A DNA stretch of 7,084 nucleotides from Cytophagales bacterium (GCA_003541895.1 DPLR01000495.1:1-7084), one strand, 5' to 3'. Positions 1 to 6,447 are shown, numbered from the stretch's first letter. Numbers and translations: made by a program. The notes: generated by a model from the letters alone, not told the origin.

Positions 1-1121
1 AAAAAAATCGCGTCATCTATTTTGAAGGAAAAGGAAGAGAAGCAGGCCGCAATCCTTACTTCGCGCATTTGTACCGTGTTGATTTCAGTGGAAAGAATTT
101 GATGTTACTTACCCCTGGTGATGGTCATCATGCCGTGAGCTTTTCTCCGGACGGGAAATATTTTACCGACAGCTACTCGCAACCCACCGTTCCTCCCGTA
201 TATGAAGTCCGCGACACGAAAGGCAAACTCGTTGCCACTCTAGAGAAAGCGGATATTTCAAAACTCACCGCCACAGGTTGGAAACCACCCGTGATGTTCA
301 CGGTAAAATCAGCCGACAACAAATGGGATTTGTACGGGCTGCTTCACACACCACAAAAAATGAACGCAAATGAAAAATATCCGGTCATCGTTCAAATCTA
401 TCCTGGGCCACAAGGCGGAAGTGTTGGTTACTGGGGTTTCGGCACTAGCCGTGGCGATTGTGAATCATTAGCCGAATTAGGTTTTGTAGTGGTGCAGTTG
501 GAAGGAAGCTGTAATCCTAACCGATCAAAATCTTTTCACGATGCATGTTATGGAAACATGGGCGAGAATACGTTGCAAGATCAAATTGCCGGACTAAAAC
601 AATTGCAAGCGAAATATCCTTTCTTGGATTTGGATCGCGTAGGAATTTGGGGACACTCGGGCGGAGGTTTTGCTACTGCTGCCGCCATGTTTAAGTATCC
701 CGACTTCTTTAAAGTTGGAATCTCTGAATCAGGAAACCACGACAATAGAAATTACGAAGACGATTGGGGTGAAAGATACATCGGCCTCGAAATAAAAAAT
801 GATAAAGGCATTTCGAACTATGAACTGCAAGCCAACCAAACGCTGGCTAAAAATCTGAAAGGAAAATTATTGCTGGCGCACGGAGGCATGGACGACAATG
901 TTCCGCCCTCCAACACCTACCTGGTTGCCGATGCACTGATCAAAGCCAACAAAGATTTTGACTTACTGATTTTGCCCAATGCGCGCCACGGCTACGGACA
1001 AGACAGCTACTACATGATGCGCAGACGCTGGGATTATTTTATTCAACACCTGATGCAGGCAACGCCTCCCAAAGAATTTCAAATTAAGATTACTCCTGAT
1101 GCTAGGGTGAAGAATGAGTAA
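1..1121 (+). CDS. S9 family (DPP IV-like) serine peptidase, 5' partial
   Basis: The frame is open from base 3 and gives 372 residues before TAA at 1119-1121; the true start lies upstream of the window. The first ~95 residues are the end of the DPP IV N-terminal beta-propeller (NPYFAHLYRVDFSG, then SFSPDGKYFTDSYS). The rest is the alpha/beta-hydrolase domain. The catalytic triad is visible: Ser at 657-659 in GHSGGG, Asp at 891-893 in HGGMDDNVPP, His at 987-989 in NARHGYG. The oxyanion Tyr is at 399-401 in YPGP. Family members cleave dipeptides, often after proline, from peptide N termini, usually in the periplasm; that location is inferred because the signal peptide is out of view. Three cysteines (codons at 459, 510 and 546) flank the usual glycine-rich DGRGT-type loop, which here reads EGSCN. 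Family assignment is firm; exact specificity is not. Confidence 0.95.
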   Translation, partial: KNRVIYFEGKGREAGRNPYFAHLYRVDFSGKNLMLLTPGDGHHAVSFSPDGKYFTDSYSQPTVPPVYEVRDTKGKLVATLEKADISKLTATGWKPPVMFTVKSADNKWDLYGLLHTPQKMNANEKYPVIVQIYPGPQGGSVGYWGFGTSRGDCESLAELGFVVVQLEGSCNPNRSKSFHDACYGNMGENTLQDQIAGLKQLQAKYPFLDLDRVGIWGHSGGGFATAAAMFKYPDFFKVGISESGNHDNRNYEDDWGERYIGLEIKNDKGISNYELQANQTLAKNLKGKLLLAHGGMDDNVPPSNTYLVADALIKANKDFDLLILPNARHGYGQDSYYMMRRRWDYFIQHLMQATPPKEFQIKITPDARVKNE

Positions 1122-1144
1122 GTGAGTATTTACTTGCGAAAGTA

Positions 1145-1179
1145 GAAAGGTTCAAGCGTAACGCTTGGACCTTTTTTAT
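1145..1179 (+). terminator. Rho-independent terminator of the S9 peptidase gene
   Basis: AAGGTTCAAGCG (1147-1158) pairs with CGCTTGGACCTT (1162-1173) as a 12-bp stem with one G-U pair and a TAA loop. A run of six T follows directly, at 1172-1177. It lies 25 bases after the peptidase stop codon. Read on the opposite strand it lacks a good T run, so it probably works mainly rightward. Confidence 0.85.
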
Positions 1180-1200
1180 TTGTTTACTGAGTAGATGAGA

Positions 1201-1221
1201 GCACAAGCGAGACGCTTGCGC
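1201..1221. repeat. Second hairpin sharing the terminator core
   Basis: GCACAAGCG (1201-1209) pairs with CGCTTGCGC (1213-1221) around an AGA loop, with one A-C mismatch. The core CAAGCG-NNN-CGCTTG matches that of the terminator (1153-1167 versus 1204-1218), differing only in the loop. No T run follows on either strand, so it is not an obvious terminator. It may be a copy of an interspersed palindromic repeat, or a degenerate terminator for the leftward genes. The remaining bases up to 1294 show nothing else recognisable. Confidence 0.55.
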
Positions 1222-1294
1222 TAGTTGCGGAAAACCATTTTTTGTTTTTTCACCGAACTACAAACATTGCATAAGCATTTTGCTGAGGGTAGTT

Positions 1295-1654
1295 TTAGAT
1301 TCCCTTAACTAAGTCACCGACTTTTGGTTCATCAAATGGTATTGTTTCTGACGGATTGATAATTTCCTCTTCACCGGCAAGTTGAAACGCTAATAAGGGT
1401 TTTCTAATAATCTTTCTGAATGATTTTGATTTTCTGTCAGACTCAACTGTTGATATATACTCTTGAACATGGGTCACAACTCCAGTTCCCTTAACAATTT
1501 CAAGCTGCCCAAGACTTTCTCCACTCTCCGGGTCATTGATTTCTTCACCAATCGCATAAACAAGAAGTCTTTGTCCGACTTGAATACCATTATTACTCCC
1601 CTTATTGATTACGATTTTATAGTCATCGATAACTTTTGCAATCCTTATATTCAT
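1295..1654 (-). CDS. Small protein resembling the FlgT C-terminal domain
   Basis: This 119-residue protein has no signal peptide or membrane helix, so it is probably cytosolic. Residues 4-70 carry a pattern seen in the FlgT C-terminal domain and related small beta-barrels: KIVINKGSNNGIQVGQRLLVY, then a turn rich in D, P, G and S (INDPESGESLGQLEI), then GTGVVTHVQEYIS. The tail ends in the similar phrase PKVGDLVKG. FlgT itself is a periplasmic flagellar protein. Here there is no secretion signal and no flagellar neighbour, so only the fold is suggested, not the role. Its ATG overlaps the stop codon of the upstream membrane-protein gene (ATGA, 1651-1654), which implies translational coupling and a joint function. 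The match is from memory of the family pattern and has not been confirmed by search. Confidence 0.8.
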   Translation of the reverse strand: MNIRIAKVIDDYKIVINKGSNNGIQVGQRLLVYAIGEEINDPESGESLGQLEIVKGTGVVTHVQEYISTVESDRKSKSFRKIIRKPLLAFQLAGEEEIINPSETIPFDEPKVGDLVKGI

Positions 1655-2196
1655 TGTACTCTATTATTAAGTTGAATAAATGCTTTTGAAACGTTTGGTT
1701 TTACTACAAGTCTTTTCAGTGTGTCGATATTCTTAGATCCAATTTTAGTCATTGTGTCTTCATTGCCGTCAAGAGTTGCAATTATTCCGATTTGAATATT
1801 ACCATCTTCCTGAATATTTATGACTGAACCAAAGGCGATCAGTTGCTCAAAATTCTCTTCGCCTTTTATATAGATGGAAACCAATGAATCATGCCAAAAT
1901 AAGTCACTTTTTGAAAGTAAGATTGTTAAGTCACCATTTTGATATTTAAATGTTGTCAATACATTAGGCCTTCTGTTAAATTTAATTTGATTGAATAAGT
2001 CAAATGTCAACATGACTAAAGGGAAAATCAGAGCAATTAGTAATACTGAAATTGAAATTACAATGCTTGCCCTTACAGTCTCGTCTGGGAGAATTATCCA
2101 AAGTAAGATTCCAAGAGCGATTGATAGTATTGTCGCAGGTACCCCAAAAAATTTTAGAAATTTCTCGAAATACAGTTCTATTAATCCTTTATTCAC
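1651..2196 (-). CDS. Two-helix membrane protein of unknown function
   Basis: I do not recognise this protein. Read from GTG at 2194-2196 it has 181 residues. Two hydrophobic helices (about 17-36 and 43-67) are followed by the basic stretch NQIKFNRR, so both ends should face the cytosol. The remaining ~110 residues look beta-rich, with LVSIYIKGEENFEQLIAFG and GSVINIQEDGNIQIGII. There is no ATG before the second helix. TTG codons at 2209-2211 and 2203-2205 are alternative starts, with an in-frame stop just upstream of the first. GTG was chosen because a promoter-like element at 2216-2223 would put the transcript start near 2205-2211. The gene lies about 50 bases after paaN and overlaps the downstream 119-residue gene by 4 bases. 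It may anchor that soluble partner to the membrane (inference). It is visibly more AT-rich than paaN. Confidence 0.75.
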   Translation of the reverse strand: MNKGLIELYFEKFLKFFGVPATILSIALGILLWIILPDETVRASIVISISVLLIALIFPLVMLTFDLFNQIKFNRRPNVLTTFKYQNGDLTILLSKSDLFWHDSLVSIYIKGEENFEQLIAFGSVINIQEDGNIQIGIIATLDGNEDTMTKIGSKNIDTLKRLVVKPNVSKAFIQLNNRVQ

Positions 2197-2215
2197 GTTG
2201 TCCAATCTCAATTTC

Positions 2216-2247
2216 CAAAATTACTGCCAACTTCCGAATATATGCAC
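2216..2247 (-). promoter_or_regulatory. Candidate Bacteroidota-type promoter for the two-gene cassette
   Basis: On the minus strand TAATTTTG (2216-2223) matches the Bacteroidota -7 consensus TAnnTTTG exactly. A GTG (2245-2247) sits 21 bases upstream, two of three bases matching the -33 TTG. It would start transcription between paaN and the membrane-protein gene, so the cassette need not depend on paaN transcription. Short AT-rich consensus matches also arise by chance. Confidence 0.4.
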
Positions 2248-3914
2248 TACCCCTTCACCGGCTCTCTGTGCCCTACCCACGTAAATCGTTTGGTTACATA
2301 TTCTGGATTAGTGAATGAGGCGTTGCCTGCGGGATTGCCGCCCGTTACGTGAAAGTCGGAGAAGGCTGCGTTTTGGTTCATGTAAATTCCACCAATCAAA
2401 TTGAATGAAACCGGAGTTGCTGCGAGTGCCATCTCATCGGCAATTTTTTCTTTGACAGAGTTGTCGGTGGTGTAAGCCGCACAAGAAATCGCTCCGTGCT
2501 TCATCGCCATCTCTTGCGCCAGCGAAATGGATTCGTCTGTATTTTTAGTTTTAATCAGCAACGCAATCGGCCCAAATAATTCTTTGCTGAAAACTTCTTT
2601 TTTATTTGAATCAATTTCAACCACTACGGGAGTTGCCGTGCGCGCATTTTTGAATTGAGGATTTTCAATGTGCTTCGATTTCAACACCACTTTGCCGGGA
2701 AGTTTTTCTGCCTCCACTACGCGTTCGTTGGTTTTTTTATTTTGAATCGCGCCAAGCACAAACGGTCCGGCTTTCGGGTTGTCGACCAAGCCGTTGATCT
2801 GCGCTACAAACTTCTGTGCAAAATCATCGAACGAAATTTTTCCGGCAGGTGAATTAATTCCATCGGCTGGAATGTAAAAATTTTGCGGAGCCGTGCACAT
2901 TTGTCCGCTATACAAATTCACCGAGAAAGCTAAGTTGGCAGCCGCTTTGTCAACGTCCTCAACCGAATCAAGAATCACGGAGTTCACTCCGGTCTTTTCT
3001 GTGAACACAACTTTGCCAGGCAAGGCTTCGAGGTAAGAACCAAATGCAGAGTTGCCTGTGTAGTCGATGAGTTTTACATCAGCATGTTCAGCCAATTCTT
3101 TGGTGATCATTTTATCGAACGTATCAACGGCTAGCTGGCACGTGTTGGGATCGAGATTATTTTCGGCCAGCACATTTTGAATTTCGGCCACAAAAATCGC
3201 GATGGGTAAAATGGCTCCGGGGTGCGGCTTCACCAATACGGAGTTGCCCGTCATCAAGCTTCCATAAATTCCAGTGACTGAATTCCAGGTTGGAAAAGTA
3301 GAGCAACCAATCACCAACGAAATTCCTTTCGGCACAGCACGCCACTCTTTATTTAATTGAATGTTAAATTTACCCATCGGCTTGTCCCACAAGGCATGCG
3401 CAGGGAAGCGATTAAGTTCTTCGTAACCTGCGGCAATGGCCTCGAGCGCGCGGTCGGCCGCATGCGGGCCACTCGCCTGAAACGCCATCATGTAGCCCTG
3501 GCCGGTGGTGTGCATGGTAGCATACGCGATTTCAAAAAAACGTTTCTTCGCGCGATCAAGCGATTCCAACAAAATGCCAGCGCGTTCTTGCGCTAAAATT
3601 TTTCTCCACTGATGAAATGCTTTCTTTGAGTTGTTGATTAATGTATCAACCGAAAAAATGGGATAAGAAATATTCAAGGCTTCTTGCGTGTAAGGCGATT
3701 CCTCCTGGCCGCCCCAACTTACCGAATTGGTTTGCTTCAGTTCTTCAAATTTTTTTCCGAGCTGATTTTTGAATTTGGTTTGTGCATCGGCATCGGCAGT
3801 TTCTCCATAGATGGCCGGTGCCGGATGTTCAGGAAAAGCAGCAAAAAAAATGCGCGAGTGTAAAGCTTCAATGGCTTTGTTAAGAATGGCTTCGTGTTTT
3901 TGAAATAGGCTCAT
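2247..3914 (-). CDS. paaN: Phenylacetate degradation aldehyde dehydrogenase PaaN
   Basis: This 555-residue protein is an aldehyde dehydrogenase with the extended N-terminal region of the PaaN subfamily. It lacks the C-terminal MaoC-like hydratase domain of the ~680-residue E. coli PaaZ. The oxyanion Asn211 is in PTWN, the cofactor Lys229 in VLVKPHP, the NAD(P)-loop in DYTGNSAFG, the general base Glu306 in FTEKTG and the nucleophile Cys340 in GQMCTAP. Glu to Cys spacing is 34, as in classical ALDHs. FSKELFGP near residue 450 matches the conserved EEIFGP. PaaN is thought to oxidise the semialdehyde formed when the oxepin-CoA ring is opened, with a separate hydratase doing the opening; it acts in the cytosol. 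No other paa gene is in view. The ATG at 3912-3914 has no clear Shine-Dalgarno, which is normal in Bacteroidota. The stop is TAG. Confidence 0.93.
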   Translation of the reverse strand: MSLFQKHEAILNKAIEALHSRIFFAAFPEHPAPAIYGETADADAQTKFKNQLGKKFEELKQTNSVSWGGQEESPYTQEALNISYPIFSVDTLINNSKKAFHQWRKILAQERAGILLESLDRAKKRFFEIAYATMHTTGQGYMMAFQASGPHAADRALEAIAAGYEELNRFPAHALWDKPMGKFNIQLNKEWRAVPKGISLVIGCSTFPTWNSVTGIYGSLMTGNSVLVKPHPGAILPIAIFVAEIQNVLAENNLDPNTCQLAVDTFDKMITKELAEHADVKLIDYTGNSAFGSYLEALPGKVVFTEKTGVNSVILDSVEDVDKAAANLAFSVNLYSGQMCTAPQNFYIPADGINSPAGKISFDDFAQKFVAQINGLVDNPKAGPFVLGAIQNKKTNERVVEAEKLPGKVVLKSKHIENPQFKNARTATPVVVEIDSNKKEVFSKELFGPIALLIKTKNTDESISLAQEMAMKHGAISCAAYTTDNSVKEKIADEMALAATPVSFNLIGGIYMNQNAAFSDFHVTGGNPAGNASFTNPEYVTKRFTWVGHREPVKG

Positions 3915-3925
3915 AGTAGTGTGTT

Positions 3926-3954
3926 AAATCGATTGCAGGTGCAAATATCGATTT
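3926..3954. promoter_or_regulatory. Palindrome upstream of paaN, candidate operator
   Basis: AAATCGAT (3926-3933) and ATCGATTT (3947-3954) are perfect inverted repeats. Between them lies a second nested pair, TTGCA (3933-3937) and TGCAA (3940-3944). The dyad ends 12 bases before the paaN start codon. It overlaps GATATTTG (minus strand, 3942-3949), a 7-of-8 match to the -7 element TAnnTTTG. That placement suits a repressor operator; a 5'-UTR hairpin is the alternative. No good -33 element was found. Confidence 0.4.
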
Positions 3955-4084
3955 TATTTTCAAACGGATTTCAGGTTCAGAATCTTACTTGATTTTCTAA
4001 GGATTGGCACTTTCTAAAATTTATAGAACATGCGCGGCCATCCGAATCTCTCCCCGTCACAGTTACTGCTCGCGCATTAAAGAT

Positions 4085-4109
4085 GCTGAAATCGCTACGC
4101 GATTTCAGC
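4085..4109. repeat. Perfect 11-bp palindromic hairpin, TAC loop
   Basis: GCTGAAATCGC (4085-4095) and GCGATTTCAGC (4099-4109) are exact complements with a 3-base loop. There is no T run after it on either strand, so it is not an intrinsic terminator. It pairs with the hairpin at 4118-4140, separated by 8 bases, an arrangement reminiscent of REP-type tandem palindromes. Confidence 0.7.
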
Positions 4110-4117
4110 CAGGTGTT

Positions 4118-4140
4118 GTTCGTGGCCTTCGGCCACGAAC
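4118..4140. repeat. Perfect 10-bp palindromic hairpin, TTC loop
   Basis: GTTCGTGGCC (4118-4127) and GGCCACGAAC (4131-4140) are exact complements around TTC. The stem is GC-rich (6 of 10 pairs) and has no T run behind it. It differs in sequence from its neighbour at 4085-4109 but shares the triloop design. Confidence 0.7.
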
Positions 4141-4326
4141 TCCTTAACCGTGCGTCTGCTCTTTTTCCAGATGCACTTCAAGCTCTGCGCACGAGCGGCA
4201 CGCCTTGTGACAATGCTCAAAAACTTATGCGATGTGATTACAGTACCAGCAAAATATGAACAAACTTTAGAACACTATCAACCCTGGCATTTTCAAAAAA
4301 ACACATTCATCAAAACGTCTTTAGCT

Positions 4327-4357
4327 TTTCCTCCTCGTATTAAAATCTCTACATTTA
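4327..4357 (+). promoter_or_regulatory. Weak candidate promoter of the GH3 gene
   Basis: TACATTTA (4350-4357) matches the Bacteroidota -7 consensus TAnnTTTG in all but the last base. A TTT at 4327-4329 sits 20 bases upstream, where TTG is expected. The overlapping TATAAT at 4356-4361 could instead be read as a classical -10. The leader would be only about 10-15 bases long. Confidence 0.3.
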
Positions 4358-4376
4358 TAATTCGTGTAATCCGTTT

Positions 4377-6344
4377 ATGAAAAAAGTATTCAAAATTCTT
4401 GGCATCGCTCTCGTCTCGGTGATTGTGTTGGCGATCGTCCTGCTTGGTTATATAATGATCTCGGCAAAAAATCGGTCGTCCGCTTATATGGAGCAACTCA
4501 CTCCGGAAGCATTAATTGTAACCATTGACGGAATCAAATTTCGCGATTTGAATAAAAATGGAAAGCTCGATGTGTATGAGGATTCACGAGCGCCAATAGA
4601 AGACCGTGTATCCAATTTACTTTCGCTGATGACACTCGAAGAAAAAGCAGGCACTATGTTTTTCAACATTCTGAAGACAAGTTCTACCGGAGAATTAGCT
4701 GATGTACCCGAGCTGGGAAATTTATTTTCATTCGCGCTGCCTGCCAACAGTGAATTGATCATTGGAAAAAAAATGAATCACTTTAATTTGTTGAATACAC
4801 CCAAGCCCGAAGTACTGGCGATGTGGAGCAACAGCGTTCAGAAATTAGCAGAGCGAACACGACTTGGCATTCCGTTAACCATCGGCACCGATCCGCGCCA
4901 TCATTTTGCAAACAATCCTTTGACAAGTTTAACGGCCGGAGATTTTTCATTGTGGCCCGAGCCTCTTGGCTTCGCAGCGATTGGCGATTCTCTGTTGGCC
5001 TACGAGTTTGCCAACATCGCGCGACAAGAATACAGGGCAGGCGGAATTCATCTCGCTCTTCACCCCATGGCCGACCTGGCTACCGAGCCGCGATGGCCGC
5101 GCATCAACAACACGTTTGGTGAAGATGCCAAGCTCTCTTCCAAATTAATTTATCCGTACATCAAAGGATTTCAAGGCGACTCACTCACCAACACCAGTGT
5201 GATTTGCATGACGAAACATTTTTCGGGTGGCGGCCCGCAGAAGGAAGGACTCGATCCGCATTTTCAATTTCAGAAAGGACAAGTGTATCCCGGAAAAAAT
5301 TTTAATTATCATTTGATTCCGTTTGAGGCATCCTTCAAAGCGGGCACCGCGCAGATCATGCCTTACTATGGGGTGCCGATGGATCAAACATCCGAAAATG
5401 TTGGCTTCTCCTTCAACAAAGAAATGATCACGGGTTTGCTTCGCGGCAAATATCATTTTGATGGCGTGGTGTGTACCGACTGGGGATTGATCAGCGATGT
5501 GAAATATCCGTTCTTCAATTTTCCTGCGAAAGCGCATGGTGTAATGAACTTGTCGCCTGAAGATCGCATGCTAAAAATTATTAATGCGGGTTGCGATCAG
5601 TTTGGCGGTGAGAGCTTGCCTGAGTTGCTAGTGAAATTAGTGAAAGAAGGAAAAGTGAGCGAAGACCGGGTTAATAGTTCGGTGCGAAGAATATTGCGCG
5701 ATAAATTCAAAATCGGTTTGTTCGAAAATCCATATGTCGATGTGGAAAAAGCAAAACAGACGATTGGTAAAGAAGAATTTAAAAAGAAAGGATTGGAAGC
5801 GCAGCGAAGGTCAATTGTGTTGTTGAAGAATGGAAAGAAAGAAAAAGTGTTGCCGCTAAAATCATCCGTAAAAATTTATGTGGAAGGAGTCGATAAAAAA
5901 GTGGCGGGCAACTATGCCACGGTTGTTGATCAACCCAACGATGCTGACTTCGCGATTATTCGTATAGCTACTCCGTTCGAGCCACGCAAAGGTTATGTGG
6001 AAGGTTTATTCCATCATGGCGATCTCGATTTCAAAGGAGAAGCAAAAGAAAAAATTCTTCAGCTGCTTAACAAAGTTCCAACCATAGTAGACATCTACAT
6101 GGATCGCCCAGCGGTGATCCCTGAAATTGCTGAACAAAGTGCCGGGTTGCTTGTCAACTTCGGTGCACAAGATGAAGCCTTGCTCGATATTATTTTTGGG
6201 AAGAGCAAACCCGAAGGCAAACTGCCGATAGAAATGCCATCAAGTATGGAAGCGGTAAGAAACCAAATGGAAGATGTGCCTTACGATTCAAAGAATCCGC
6301 TCTTCCCGTTTGGGTTTGGTTTAAGTTACAACAAACCCATGTAA
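4377..6344 (+). CDS. Membrane-anchored glycoside hydrolase family 3 (beta-glucosidase-like)
   Basis: The 655-residue protein starts with MKKVFK and one hydrophobic helix (about 6-29). There is no lipobox cysteine, so it is a signal anchor or uncleaved leader placing the enzyme in the periplasm. Residues 57-69 (DLNKNGKLDVYED) form an EF-hand-like acidic loop often seen at the N terminus of one GH3 clade. The catalytic barrel runs from about 75 to 400, with KHFSGGG at 280-286 and the nucleophile Asp368 in GVVCTDWG. The usual RWGRxxExFGED motif reads RWPRINNTFGED here (239-250). The second domain begins near AQRRSIVLLKNG (about 475) and ends with the typical PFGFGLSY. GH3 enzymes mostly remove terminal beta-linked glucose, xylose or N-acetylglucosamine by a retaining mechanism; the substrate cannot be read here, and I could not place the acid/base Glu. 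The gene is divergent from paaN and has no operon partner upstream. Confidence 0.93.
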   Translation: MKKVFKILGIALVSVIVLAIVLLGYIMISAKNRSSAYMEQLTPEALIVTIDGIKFRDLNKNGKLDVYEDSRAPIEDRVSNLLSLMTLEEKAGTMFFNILKTSSTGELADVPELGNLFSFALPANSELIIGKKMNHFNLLNTPKPEVLAMWSNSVQKLAERTRLGIPLTIGTDPRHHFANNPLTSLTAGDFSLWPEPLGFAAIGDSLLAYEFANIARQEYRAGGIHLALHPMADLATEPRWPRINNTFGEDAKLSSKLIYPYIKGFQGDSLTNTSVICMTKHFSGGGPQKEGLDPHFQFQKGQVYPGKNFNYHLIPFEASFKAGTAQIMPYYGVPMDQTSENVGFSFNKEMITGLLRGKYHFDGVVCTDWGLISDVKYPFFNFPAKAHGVMNLSPEDRMLKIINAGCDQFGGESLPELLVKLVKEGKVSEDRVNSSVRRILRDKFKIGLFENPYVDVEKAKQTIGKEEFKKKGLEAQRRSIVLLKNGKKEKVLPLKSSVKIYVEGVDKKVAGNYATVVDQPNDADFAIIRIATPFEPRKGYVEGLFHHGDLDFKGEAKEKILQLLNKVPTIVDIYMDRPAVIPEIAEQSAGLLVNFGAQDEALLDIIFGKSKPEGKLPIEMPSSMEAVRNQMEDVPYDSKNPLFPFGFGLSYNKPM

Positions 6345-6447
6345 TATTTTGACGAGATGAGAATTTGACTTTAGCGATTAAAAAATAGTAATTCGCATCT
6401 GGCGGCTTTGTTCAATTAATTTCACAGAGAAATTTTTACAATTTTCA

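Larger units (their letters stand above)
4012..4240. other. GC-rich intergenic block rich in inverted repeats
   Basis: This block lies in the 462-base gene-free stretch between the divergent paaN and GH3 genes. Hand counts give about 52-55% GC for the 60-base lines from 4021 to 4200, against about 33% for the lines starting at 3961 and 4261. It contains, in order: TTCTA/TAGAA (4012-4016, 4024-4028); ATGCGCG/CGCGCAT (4030-4036, 4071-4077); two perfect triloop hairpins (4085-4109, 4118-4140); and CGTGCG/CGCACG (4149-4154, 4188-4193). No start-to-stop coding frame is convincing. It could be an interspersed repeat, a remnant of a mobile element, or a structured RNA. The rest of the gap (3955-4011, 4241-4326) shows nothing recognisable. 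Confidence 0.5.

Noticed and set aside
1463..1675. Plus-strand open frame opposite the 119-residue gene
   Set aside because: The minus-strand protein has a recognisable fold pattern and an ATGA overlap with its neighbour; the plus-strand product has neither.
1222..2246. Target-site duplication or att repeats flanking the AT-rich cassette
   Set aside because: Comparing 1222-1294 with 2212-2246 by eye gave no direct repeat longer than a few bases, and there is no integrase or transposase gene.
4118..4140. Integron attC-like site, because of the outer GTT and AAC
   Set aside because: The core-site sequence RYYYAAC and the bulged, imperfect stem of attC are absent; this is a perfect short palindrome with a 3-base loop.
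4150..4380. Plus-strand 76-codon frame leading into the GH3 start
   Set aside because: Composition is odd, no domain is visible, there is no start signal, and it crosses the structured block and the presumed GH3 promoter. It overlaps the GH3 start by only 4 bases, probably by chance.
5181..5537. Long minus-strand open frame opposite the GH3 gene
   Set aside because: It lies wholly inside a conserved GH3 catalytic domain, and its translation shows no domain pattern; it is a shadow frame.
6373..6396. Possible terminator hairpin after the GH3 gene (GCGATTA with TAATTCGC)
   Set aside because: The stem is short with a bulge, the loop is 8 bases, and no T run follows.
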